From: Thiothrix caldifontis
GTDB lineage: Bacteria > Pseudomonadota > Gammaproteobacteria > Thiotrichales > Thiotrichaceae
NCBI RefSeq assembly: GCF_900107695.1
Contig: NZ_FNQP01000010.1
Coordinates: 1 to 64,000 of the forward strand
DNA: 64,000 bases
Direction: 5' to 3'
Below the pieces are notes generated by a model. The model was not told the DNA's origin. It saw only the letters and a program-made list of their open reading frames with translations, and ran no database searches. This document shows positions 5,969 through 13,465 of the stretch, one piece after another (position 1 is the stretch's first letter; each line of letters opens with the position of its first letter). The translations under genes and the position numbers were made by a program.

Positions 5969-7810
5969 ATGATTTCTAAAGTGTGGTTGCCTAATCTCGA
6001 TAAATATGGATATACATCAGATAAGAAGATCAATGAAAAGCCATACATGGAAATATCAAAAATCAACCTAATTATTGGCGCAAACAATAGTGGCAAGAGT
6101 CGATTCTTGAGAGAGCTATTCAAGGGCAGCTATTCTGATTTTTATATAGAGGATAAGGATTTTATTGAAAAATTTGCGGATAAAATTAGTCCAGTTAGTG
6201 ATCTTATTTTGAGGAGATTTAGTCAGTCTTATTTAAATATAACACAAAATTCATTTAACTTGTTAAGTGAGCACGGAAAAAACATTCAGGATTTTTTGAG
6301 AATTCCTAATAATTTAATGTTTGATTCTGATGATGAACTTGATAGACTCAAAGAGTTTTTTCTTGAACAAGGCAAATTTGATGAAATTAAAAAATTAATT
6401 AAAGAGCAAGTTACACCAACTTTACTTCCTCGATTTTATTATATTCCTGTTCTACGAGGAATGCGTCCTTTGAATATACTGGAAAACTCGAATGAGAAGA
6501 ATCTTGATCTATTAAAGACAAGAACTATTAATGATTATTTTATGGATTCTAAGCATTGTCAAGGCAATATAATAACAGGGCATGATCTTTATGATAAATT
6601 GCAACACTTTCTACTTGGCCAACCAGAAGAGCGAGATATGGTTAGAGAGTATGAGAAGTTATTGGGAAATGAGTTTTTCAACGGGAAAGCGGTTACACTT
6701 ATACCGGAAATTAAACGTGATGTAGTGGCAATAAAAATTGGCGATGAGAGACAATTTCCAATATTTGACTTAGGAGATGGTTTGCAGCAAGTGATAATTA
6801 TTACCTCTGCACTTTACTTGACAGCCAAGCCCTCTTTGTTTTTTATTGAAGAACCTGAAATTGGTTTGCACCCCGGCTTATTAAAACGATTAGTTGACTT
6901 TTTGATTAAACATACAAGACATCAATATTTTCTTACCACACACTCAAATCACTTGTTTGATTCATATCATAATTATGATTGTATAACACTTCATAAGATT
7001 ACTAAAAAACTCAACCAGTCTAATGTGGCTTTTGAAATTACTGACTGTGAAGGTGATCGAACTATTCTTTCTGATTTGGGCGTTAGTCCATCATCTATTT
7101 ATCTTTCAAACTCAACTATTTGGGTGGAGGGTATTACAGACAGACTATACTTAAGATGCTTTATGCGGAAATATATCGAGTCTCAATGTGATACTGAAAA
7201 ACTTAGGCTGCAAAGATATTTGGAGAATTATCATTATTCATTTGTTGAGTATCAAGGCGGAACACTTGGGCATTGGAATTTTGATGATGATGACGTAGAT
7301 GGAGGTGATGTTGGCGGATTATGTGCGGTAAAACTCTGTGCAAATGCTTTTCTTATTGCCGATGGGGATATAAAGAGCAAAGGTAATAGGCTTGATACAT
7401 TGACATCTCAATTGGGTGACAAACTTTACGTCACAAAAGGAAAAGAGCTTGAAAATATGTTACCAGATGTCGTTGTAAAAAAAGTGGCTGGTGAAATATT
7501 TGAAAATAGTAGAAAAGAAAAAGAGTCATTAAATAAAAATTCAATAGAAAGTTTGGCTTTTGAAAATTACTCAGTCTCCGATGAGGGCATTGGTTTTCAT
7601 TTGGATAAGTGTTTTGGGTTACAGGGAAAAGGAAAAGAAAGTAAACGCTTTTTTGCAGAAGGAAGTGGAACAATAATAAATAAAGTTCCTTTTTGTAATT
7701 TAGCTGTAAGCTATATGATTTCAGATAAAATTGAGTGGGACTTAACTGATGATTTAAGAGATTTGTGCAAAAAGATATTTAATCATATTGAATCCTGTAA
7801 TTGTTTGTGA
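5969..7810 (+). CDS. OLD-like AAA ATPase with C-terminal TOPRIM nuclease domain (putative defence protein)
   Basis: A 613-residue ABC-type ATPase fused to a TOPRIM domain. Walker A is GANNSGKS at 37-44. The signature-like segment is DLGDGLQQ at 267-274. Walker B is LFFIEEPEIGLHPG at 290-303, and the switch histidine is in TTHSNH (about 325). TOPRIM acidic residues follow: E387 in WVEGITDRLYL, then D465 and D467 in LIADGD, with KGKELENMLP downstream as in OLD nucleases. This is the architecture of OLD, GajA and retron-linked nucleases that act in phage defence. The ATG at 5969 has GGAAAG upstream. The gene is visibly AT-rich compared with nifB and the genes after 9357, a sign of transfer. The next gene starts 12 bp after its stop, so they form a pair. 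The second gene is not the UvrD-like helicase GajB of Gabija. Confidence 0.85.
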   Translation: MISKVWLPNLDKYGYTSDKKINEKPYMEISKINLIIGANNSGKSRFLRELFKGSYSDFYIEDKDFIEKFADKISPVSDLILRRFSQSYLNITQNSFNLLSEHGKNIQDFLRIPNNLMFDSDDELDRLKEFFLEQGKFDEIKKLIKEQVTPTLLPRFYYIPVLRGMRPLNILENSNEKNLDLLKTRTINDYFMDSKHCQGNIITGHDLYDKLQHFLLGQPEERDMVREYEKLLGNEFFNGKAVTLIPEIKRDVVAIKIGDERQFPIFDLGDGLQQVIIITSALYLTAKPSLFFIEEPEIGLHPGLLKRLVDFLIKHTRHQYFLTTHSNHLFDSYHNYDCITLHKITKKLNQSNVAFEITDCEGDRTILSDLGVSPSSIYLSNSTIWVEGITDRLYLRCFMRKYIESQCDTEKLRLQRYLENYHYSFVEYQGGTLGHWNFDDDDVDGGDVGGLCAVKLCANAFLIADGDIKSKGNRLDTLTSQLGDKLYVTKGKELENMLPDVVVKKVAGEIFENSRKEKESLNKNSIESLAFENYSVSDEGIGFHLDKCFGLQGKGKESKRFFAEGSGTIINKVPFCNLAVSYMISDKIEWDLTDDLRDLCKKIFNHIESCNCL

Positions 7811-7822
7811 GTTTGTTTTTAT

Positions 7823-9352
7823 ATGAATGCAATAGAACTTGAGGAAATTATTGATTTTAGGATGGTTGATGTGATTTTATCATTTAGGAAAGGAAAAGAT
7901 AACCTGGGTGATAGTGGTGAGTATTCTTTTGCTGGCGAAGTCAAGCAAAACATCATAAAAGATATTCATGGGAATAAAAATCAAAGCAACAGAAAACCCA
8001 CGCTAAAGGATTTGTTGAGTGACTTTCCCATAGAGAAAATAAGAAATATTTACTCCTTTTATTATTATGGAAGAAGTTTTTTAGATGGATCAATATGTTC
8101 AAATGACTCTTATTTTGACTTCCAAAACGATTTTAAAAATGAATCATTAGATGAGATGCTTTATAAATTTAATGGCGTTTACTATGAAGTTTTACTTAAG
8201 GCATGGCAAGTAGCGAAAGAAATGTTTCATGATCATGAAGAAAATGTTAAAAATGAAAAGATCGCATTAGAAAATAAAATAAATTTCTATAGAAAAGTTC
8301 CGCCAAATAGTTTTTTTCTAGAAAGACCATGCCGTTCGCTTGATGGTGATTCACTTTTGCATAAAAGCACAAGTGAAACATTTAAAATTATTTGTACTGA
8401 TTTGAAAGATGGATTCACCGAAGACATACATCAAGCAGTTGATATAATAAAAAGAGTAATTCATGAAACTGACGGCCTAGTAGTAGTAGATTTTTTAGGA
8501 TCTGAAAACTTTGACCGTCTGGATTATATTGAAAATGACAACGAAGTTATAAAGTTTTATTACAAATATAGCTGTGCTTATAGTGAGCGTCCTCATCCAC
8601 CGCATAATACTAGAGTTGATATTGCTTTTGATAGACTGGAAGAGTTTGATTTATTTGGTATTTCCACCATAATAATCAGAGGATTTTATCGAGACAAAAA
8701 AGAAGTAAGCAATTATTACCATAATGCCGAAAAAATTAAAAAGATGCATTCATTTGAAGAGATGAAAGATTCTCAGTTTTATTATCGAATTAACTTTGAC
8801 AAAAAACAAAGAGGCGGTTTTGAAAATTTTGATGTTACGTTTCTTCCTTGGAGATATTTTAATATAATCATTCTTCCTAAAGAAGATATTCCATCAACTG
8901 CCGACACAACCGATTTTTTGATTTGCAAGAATATATTTGACATTCAAGATAGAATTAATGAAACTTTTGATGGCTTTCAAAGAAATCGAGAAAACTCCGA
9001 AGATTGTATTTCTATGTATGGGAATAGATTTAGGAAAATAATAGAGAATTTTCTTAAATTCATTTTATTGGCAAGTGAAATAATGTTTAAGGATAATTAT
9101 GAAAAAGATATGCTCGGCAATCTTCTAGGTCAGCTTAAAAGTAAAATCACCAATGACGAAGATAATAATTTTGAATATTTGCACGGTTTGGAAATTATTA
9201 ATCTCATTGAAAATAAATTACTTATCAATCTTAACTTGTGTTCACATGATAACGTGAGGCACAAAATAGATAGATCAATCATACATAAAATATACAATGA
9301 TATTGCGCTATTGCCAAACCTTGCATTAAAATTTTTTGCAATTGTTAAATAG
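7823..9352 (+). CDS. Large protein of unknown family, partner of the AAA/TOPRIM nuclease
   Basis: A 509-residue AT-rich gene 12 bp downstream of the OLD-like nuclease, clearly co-transcribed. I recognise no full-length family. There is no signal peptide, membrane segment, Walker motif or helicase motif. The C-terminal third looks helical. It holds R404-x3-E408 (FRKIIENFLKF) and, 67 residues later, NLCSH with H475. This R-x3-E plus N-x2-S-H pattern reminds me of the C-terminal regions of PrrC/RloC-type and other HEPN-like defence proteins. That is a memory-based resemblance, not a demonstrated domain. The middle (residues 180-350) is of mixed strand and helix character. The likely role is the second component, sensor or toxin, of a two-gene anti-phage system. 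The gene ends 4 bp from the convergent xisI stop. Confidence 0.7.
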   Translation: MNAIELEEIIDFRMVDVILSFRKGKDNLGDSGEYSFAGEVKQNIIKDIHGNKNQSNRKPTLKDLLSDFPIEKIRNIYSFYYYGRSFLDGSICSNDSYFDFQNDFKNESLDEMLYKFNGVYYEVLLKAWQVAKEMFHDHEENVKNEKIALENKINFYRKVPPNSFFLERPCRSLDGDSLLHKSTSETFKIICTDLKDGFTEDIHQAVDIIKRVIHETDGLVVVDFLGSENFDRLDYIENDNEVIKFYYKYSCAYSERPHPPHNTRVDIAFDRLEEFDLFGISTIIIRGFYRDKKEVSNYYHNAEKIKKMHSFEEMKDSQFYYRINFDKKQRGGFENFDVTFLPWRYFNIIILPKEDIPSTADTTDFLICKNIFDIQDRINETFDGFQRNRENSEDCISMYGNRFRKIIENFLKFILLASEIMFKDNYEKDMLGNLLGQLKSKITNDEDNNFEYLHGLEIINLIENKLLINLNLCSHDNVRHKIDRSIIHKIYNDIALLPNLALKFFAIVK

Positions 9353-9356
9353 TGAT

Positions 9357-9692
9357 TTACGCCACCGCCAGCCCACTATATTTCCGTTCGCTGGGATGCC
9401 GAAATCCCAGCACGATATGCGCTTTCGGCACACCCGCTTCCAGTAAGTCGGTAGCAACGCCTTCTTCCGTGCCGTCATACTGAATCCAGATTTTGCCGTC
9501 GATCAAACGGATATGGACAATCGCGCCATGCAGGTAGTCATCCCCATCCCAGCCTGATTGCAACAAGGCGTAATTGGCATGTTCATCATCAAAGCTGACA
9601 GTGGTTTCGATGTCGCCATACACCGGCTTGTATTGGGTGTACTCCAGCAGAATGCGCTTGATCAGCGCGGGGTAGGTCGTGTCGGTAGCCAT
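9357..9692 (-). CDS. xisI: XisI-family protein (fdxN element excision controlling factor I)
   Basis: A 111-residue protein matching the XisI family over its whole length: YTQYKP near the start, a DGKIWIQYDGTEEGVA core, then PKAHIVLGFRHPSERKYS and the ending LAVA. In Anabaena, XisI works with XisH and XisF in excision of the fdxN element from the nif region, but the family is spread widely in genomes without that element. No xisH lies next to it here. The ATG at 9692 has AGAGGTT about 8 bp upstream. An 82-bp relative of its middle part lies at 13258-13339. Its molecular role here is unknown. Confidence 0.85.
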   Translation of the reverse strand: MATDTTYPALIKRILLEYTQYKPVYGDIETTVSFDDEHANYALLQSGWDGDDYLHGAIVHIRLIDGKIWIQYDGTEEGVATDLLEAGVPKAHIVLGFRHPSERKYSGLAVA

Positions 9693-9805
9693 TGGGTGAT
9701 AACCTCTTGTTCCGCATCAAATACCAGAATACGCACAGACCCCGTATTCAGCAACAATTAGCAGGATAGTGACAGTGTAACGATGAAATCCAGTGTGCAA
9801 ACCCC

Positions 9806-9836
9806 TTGACCCGTCTACCACTTCACCCTTTAGCCT
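9806..9836 (+). promoter_or_regulatory. Candidate MerR-type promoter (19-bp spacer)
   Basis: TTGACC at 9806-9811 and TAGCCT at 9831-9836 are separated by 19 bp. This is the over-long spacing typical of promoters twisted open by MerR regulators. It lies 33 bp upstream of the small effector-domain gene and the merR gene, so autoregulation is plausible. No clear dyad could be assigned in the spacer. Confidence 0.4.
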
Positions 9837-9869
9837 TACCCCTGTTCCAATCAACAACAGGAGTGCATT

Positions 9870-10058
9870 ATGCCAAACACCAACATGACCAAAACCCAGT
9901 GGGTCGAGCTGTTCCGTGAAACCGGCCTGGACGAAGCGACTATGCGCCAGTGGCATCGCTTGTTTGAGCAGCGTCACCCGGCGCAGCATCAGGCGTTTCT
10001 GGAATGGCTGCAAATCCCGGCGGAGGAGGTCGCGCAAATCCGCCAACATTCACGCTGA
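9870..10058 (+). CDS. Stand-alone copy of the MerR effector domain (62 aa)
   Basis: This 62-residue protein aligns without gaps to residues 115-172 of the MerR-type regulator encoded 15 bp downstream. About 35 of 58 positions are identical, including WVE, the WH pair, FEQR, FLE and the ending IRQHSR. It has no DNA-binding part. The start has CAACAGGAG about 6-8 bp upstream. It may compete for the regulator's ligand, form a mixed dimer with the regulator, or be a remnant of a duplicated regulator. The intact frame and tight spacing favour a working gene. Confidence 0.75.
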   Translation: MPNTNMTKTQWVELFRETGLDEATMRQWHRLFEQRHPAQHQAFLEWLQIPAEEVAQIRQHSR

Positions 10059-10073
10059 TAAGGGAGGCTGCGG

Positions 10074-10595
10074 ATGTACACCATCGGTCAACTGGCGAAA
10101 CGTTTCGGCCTGTCACGCAGCACGCTGCTGTATTACGACGCGATTGGCTTGCTGCCTGCTTCGACGCGCAGTGCCAGCGGCTACCGTCTGTATACAGAAC
10201 AGGCCGTGCAGCGCATGACGCACATCCAGACCTTCCGTGATGCCGGTTTGCCGCTGGAAACCATCCGCACCCTGCTGGCTTCCGGCACGGACGCACCCAC
10301 CGCCGTGCTGGAACGCCACCTTCAGGCACTCAACAGCGACATCAGCCGCCTGCGCCAGCAACAGCAAGTGATCGTGCGCCTGCTCGATTCCGCCTCCGCC
10401 CTCAAGGACAGCCGCACCATGAGCAAGCAACGCTGGGTAGAAATGCTACGTGCCGCCGGGCTGGATGATGCCGGGATGCGCAAATGGCACAGCGAATTCG
10501 AGCAGCGTTCCCCCGAAGCCCATCAGGATTTTCTGGAATCACTCGGCATTGACGATGAAGAAATCGCCCTGATCCGCCAGCATTCCAGATGCTAG
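10074..10595 (+). CDS. MerR-family transcriptional regulator
   Basis: A 173-residue protein with an N-terminal winged-helix domain of the MerR type (YTIGQLAKRFGLSRSTLLYYD, then SGYRLY). A coiled linker spans about residues 75-110, and a short helical effector domain covers 115-173. It lacks the cysteine pattern of metal-sensing MerR proteins, so the signal is unknown. GGGAGG lies just upstream of the ATG. It follows the stand-alone effector-domain gene and may control its own operon through the 19-bp-spacer promoter at 9806. No other target is obvious nearby. Confidence 0.88.
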   Translation: MYTIGQLAKRFGLSRSTLLYYDAIGLLPASTRSASGYRLYTEQAVQRMTHIQTFRDAGLPLETIRTLLASGTDAPTAVLERHLQALNSDISRLRQQQQVIVRLLDSASALKDSRTMSKQRWVEMLRAAGLDDAGMRKWHSEFEQRSPEAHQDFLESLGIDDEEIALIRQHSRC

Positions 10596-10673
10596 CCCGT
10601 ACTACCCAGCAGGTTGTTGCTGAAACCGCTATAATGAAGCACCTTGTTTCATCCTCCAGCAAAGGAACTCCCC

Positions 10674-10994
10674 ATGCCTTCAACAACCTGCTTTGATGTG
10701 TTTGAACAGTGCGTACTGGCTGTGCAAGCAGGTGAACTCATCGAATCCGTTAGTGCCAAGGACAAGGAATTTCACTTCCAAAATTGGTTTGAGAAGCGTC
10801 TTCAAACACTCGCGCTGCATTACGAAGGGGCAGGGCGCAACACTTACCCCGACTTCTCGCTGGTCGAATGCGCTGAAGGTTATGAGGTCAAAGGGCTGGC
10901 ATGGCCGGGGCGTGAACGTGATTACGACTCCAACAGCCAAGTGCCGACGGGCTACCACAACGGACGGCAGATTTTCTACGTGTTCGGGCGTTAA
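10674..10994 (+). pseudogene. Type II restriction endonuclease of PD-(D/E)XK type, probably truncated
   Basis: The 106-residue frame contains the catalytic pattern P59-D60 followed by E71-V-K73 (YEVKGL), and an upstream E in the FEKRL helix, as in PD-(D/E)XK nucleases. It stops abruptly at YVFGR. A further 43 codons (10997-11125) are open in another frame, ending in an ATGA overlap with the methyltransferase, and may be leftover coding sequence. Such enzymes are usually clearly longer. I therefore read this as a frameshifted or internally deleted nuclease next to its methyltransferase. An unusually short active enzyme is the alternative. AAGGAA precedes the ATG at 10674, and TATAAT lies at 10630-10635. 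Confidence 0.6.
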
Positions 10995-11121
10995 ATTTGC
11001 GTACCAACGCACTCACCGCTGAACGCATTCCCAATCCGGGCGCAGGAACAGAGCGCAAATTCATCGCCTACCGCTTGGTAACTCAGGCATCAAAACCTGT
11101 CTCAATGGCGGGTATGGACGC

Positions 11122-13257
11122 ATGAACACCACCGCCCATACCATCCCTTTCCTGCCCACCAGCGAAACCACCGCGATTGAAGGTGATTTCCCGATTGTTG
11201 AAATCAGCCAGATTGCCGAGCAGGAAAGCTGGCGCAAAGAAATCAATCGCCCGATTTACCACATCCATAAATGGTGGGCGACGCGCCTAGGGTCAGTATT
11301 CCGGGGCATCACCTTGGCGGCCTTGAGCGAGCCGGGCACGGATGTTTGGCAAAGCTTTTACAAACACCACCAACTCAGCGGCAAGGTGGTGCTTGACCCC
11401 TTCATGGGCAGTGGCACGACTTTGGGCGAAGCCACCAAGCTGGGGGCAAAAGCCATTGGCTGTGACATTAACCCGGTCAGCACGTTTCAGGTACGGCAGG
11501 CATTTACCCGTGTTCCAGAACCGGAATTACGTGCCGCGTTTGCCCGCCTTGAAGCACAAGTTACCCCTGAAATACGCCGCTACTACCAGACTCGCGATCC
11601 CGTGTCAGGTGAACTTATTCCCGTGCTGTATTGCTTTTGGGTCAAGATGGTTACAACCCCGGAAAACGAAACCATCCCGCTGTTTTCGCGTTATGTATTT
11701 TCCCAAGACACTTACCCAAAGAAAAAGCCGAAAGCCCAACTGGTTTGCCCCGCTTGTTGGGAGGTGATGGAAAACCGCTACGATGCCACTGAGGTGGTTT
11801 GCCCGCATTGCGCCCAGCCTTTCAATCCCCAGCAAGGGCCAGCAGCGGGGCAATACGTCACTGCCCAAAACGGTAAACGCTACCGGATTAAAGACCTGTT
11901 GCCTGCTGATAAACCACTGGCGCAGCGCATGTATGCGATGATGGCTCTCCGACCCAATGGTGAGAAAATCTATCTCCCCGTTCGCGATGAAGACCGGGCT
12001 TTATATACCGATGCTGAAACCCGATTAGTGCAGGAAGATTTACCGCTCCCGACTTTGGCTGTCCGCTCAGGCCATAATACCGATCAGGCGCTGGGATATA
12101 ACTACCGCCATTGGCGCGATTTCTTCAATGCCCGCCAATTATTGTGTCTGGGATTGCTATTGCGCAGCATCCTTGAAATTGAAGATGTAGCGGTTCAGGA
12201 GCAAATGCTGTGTTTGTTTTCCGGCACGCTGGAATTCAACAATATGTTTTGCAGTTTCAAGGGCGAAGGCACGGGCGCAGTACGCCACATGTTTTCGCAT
12301 CACATCCTGAAACCGGAACGTGCGCCGCTTGAAAACTCGGTATGGGGAACGGATAAAAGCAGCGGTACATTCAGCACGCTGTTTGAATCCCGCTTGTTGC
12401 GGGCAAAACGCTACCTTGATGAACCGTTTGAAGTGGATTTTCAGCGGACATTATTGGGTGAACGGCTAGGTGCAATTAAAACCGTTGCCAGTTCACCGAT
12501 TGATGTGCAGCAGGTGGATTCATGGGCGCAATTCAAAGCGATACCGAATGCCATGATGGTGTTGAATGGTGACAGCGCGGCTTTGCCAATTCCGGCTAAA
12601 TCGGTTGATGCGGTGGTGACTGATCCACCTTATTTCGATTTTGTCCATTACAGTGAATTGAGCGACTTTTTCTTTGCGTGGTTGTCGCCCGTGCTGAAGG
12701 GGCGTTACGCATGGTTTGAACGGGCGGATTCTTCTGCTCCCGGCGAAGTCCAGCACAAGGATTCGCGGGTGTTTGCCCGCCAGCTTGCCGCTGTGTTTAC
12801 CGAGTGCCAGCGGGTGCTGAAGGACGATGGAGTGCTGGCGTTCAGTTTCCACCATTCACGGGTTGAAGGTTGGGCTACAATCTATGAAGCCATTACGGCT
12901 GCGGGGCTTGCAGTGGTCGCCTCGCATCCCGTCCATGCGGAATTACGTGCTGCCAGCCCTAAAACGGCAGCGAAAGAACCAATCAGTCTTGATGCCATTC
13001 TGGTCTGCAAGAAACGATCTGTAGCTAATATTTATCTGGATGAGAAGGCTGCCATTGTCAACGCCAAGACATTGGCAAAGCGGCTGGAAAACGCGGGAAT
13101 GTCGATCTCTAGCGCAGACCGTTTCGTGATTATTGCTTCCCAAATGCTGGTCGTTTTATCCTCACAGACACGGGGATTTGATACAGTATGCAGTGCCTTG
13201 CATAGGGCAGCTCAACAAATTGCAATCGCACCTATCCAACAACAGGTGATTGCCTGA
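11122..13257 (+). CDS. DNA methyltransferase with zinc ribbon (DUF1156-like)
   Basis: A 711-residue methyltransferase. The SAM-binding motif LDPFMGSGTT is at 91-100 and the catalytic DPPY at 501-504 (TDPPYFD, followed by HYSELSDFF). The order with the SAM motif first and DPPY far downstream, plus an insert with a zinc ribbon (C209, C212, C227, C230), matches large DUF1156-like methylases rather than classic short beta enzymes. DPPY points to N4-cytosine or N6-adenine methylation. It pairs with the damaged nuclease upstream. An intact methylase with a broken nuclease would act as an orphan methylase. The frame appears intact. The xisI fragment begins at the base right after its stop. Confidence 0.85.
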   Translation: MNTTAHTIPFLPTSETTAIEGDFPIVEISQIAEQESWRKEINRPIYHIHKWWATRLGSVFRGITLAALSEPGTDVWQSFYKHHQLSGKVVLDPFMGSGTTLGEATKLGAKAIGCDINPVSTFQVRQAFTRVPEPELRAAFARLEAQVTPEIRRYYQTRDPVSGELIPVLYCFWVKMVTTPENETIPLFSRYVFSQDTYPKKKPKAQLVCPACWEVMENRYDATEVVCPHCAQPFNPQQGPAAGQYVTAQNGKRYRIKDLLPADKPLAQRMYAMMALRPNGEKIYLPVRDEDRALYTDAETRLVQEDLPLPTLAVRSGHNTDQALGYNYRHWRDFFNARQLLCLGLLLRSILEIEDVAVQEQMLCLFSGTLEFNNMFCSFKGEGTGAVRHMFSHHILKPERAPLENSVWGTDKSSGTFSTLFESRLLRAKRYLDEPFEVDFQRTLLGERLGAIKTVASSPIDVQQVDSWAQFKAIPNAMMVLNGDSAALPIPAKSVDAVVTDPPYFDFVHYSELSDFFFAWLSPVLKGRYAWFERADSSAPGEVQHKDSRVFARQLAAVFTECQRVLKDDGVLAFSFHHSRVEGWATIYEAITAAGLAVVASHPVHAELRAASPKTAAKEPISLDAILVCKKRSVANIYLDEKAAIVNAKTLAKRLENAGMSISSADRFVIIASQMLVVLSSQTRGFDTVCSALHRAAQQIAIAPIQQQVIA

Positions 13258-13339
13258 TCGGTAGCAACGCCTTCTTCCGTGCCGTCATACTGAATCCTGA
13301 TTTTGCCGTCGATCAAGCGGATATGAACAACCGAGCCAT
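13258..13339 (-). pseudogene. Fragment of a second xisI gene
   Basis: These 82 bp match 9448-9529 inside xisI at 77 positions and in the same orientation, covering codons about 55-82 of 111. No start, no stop and no flanking xisI sequence can be read. The match begins exactly after the methyltransferase stop codon. It is either the scar of a recombination between xisI copies or the remains of a displaced paralogue. Confidence 0.8.
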
Positions 13340-13465
13340 ACCGGTCATTCACGACACTTATTTTCTGACGATCATTACTTATCATTTTGACTTGTGTCAG
13401 CTCTGGAGTGAATTTTTGAGCGTACAGTGCATGAAGAATACATGTGACTTATAGCGGAATCACCC

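Noticed and set aside
5785-6123. 112-codon minus-strand hydrophobic frame
   Set aside because: It runs through the NifA sites and the start of the ATPase gene. The AT-rich base content explains the hydrophobic look.
5969-9352. Gabija system (GajA-GajB)
   Set aside because: The first protein fits a GajA-like plan, but the second has no Walker or helicase motifs, so it is not GajB.
9357-9692. Evidence of cyanobacterial contamination because of xisI
   Set aside because: All surrounding housekeeping genes are gammaproteobacterial in order, and XisI occurs widely outside cyanobacteria.
9916-10329. Other frames over the MerR operon (both strands)
   Set aside because: They overlap the two genes linked by mutual homology and show no domain.
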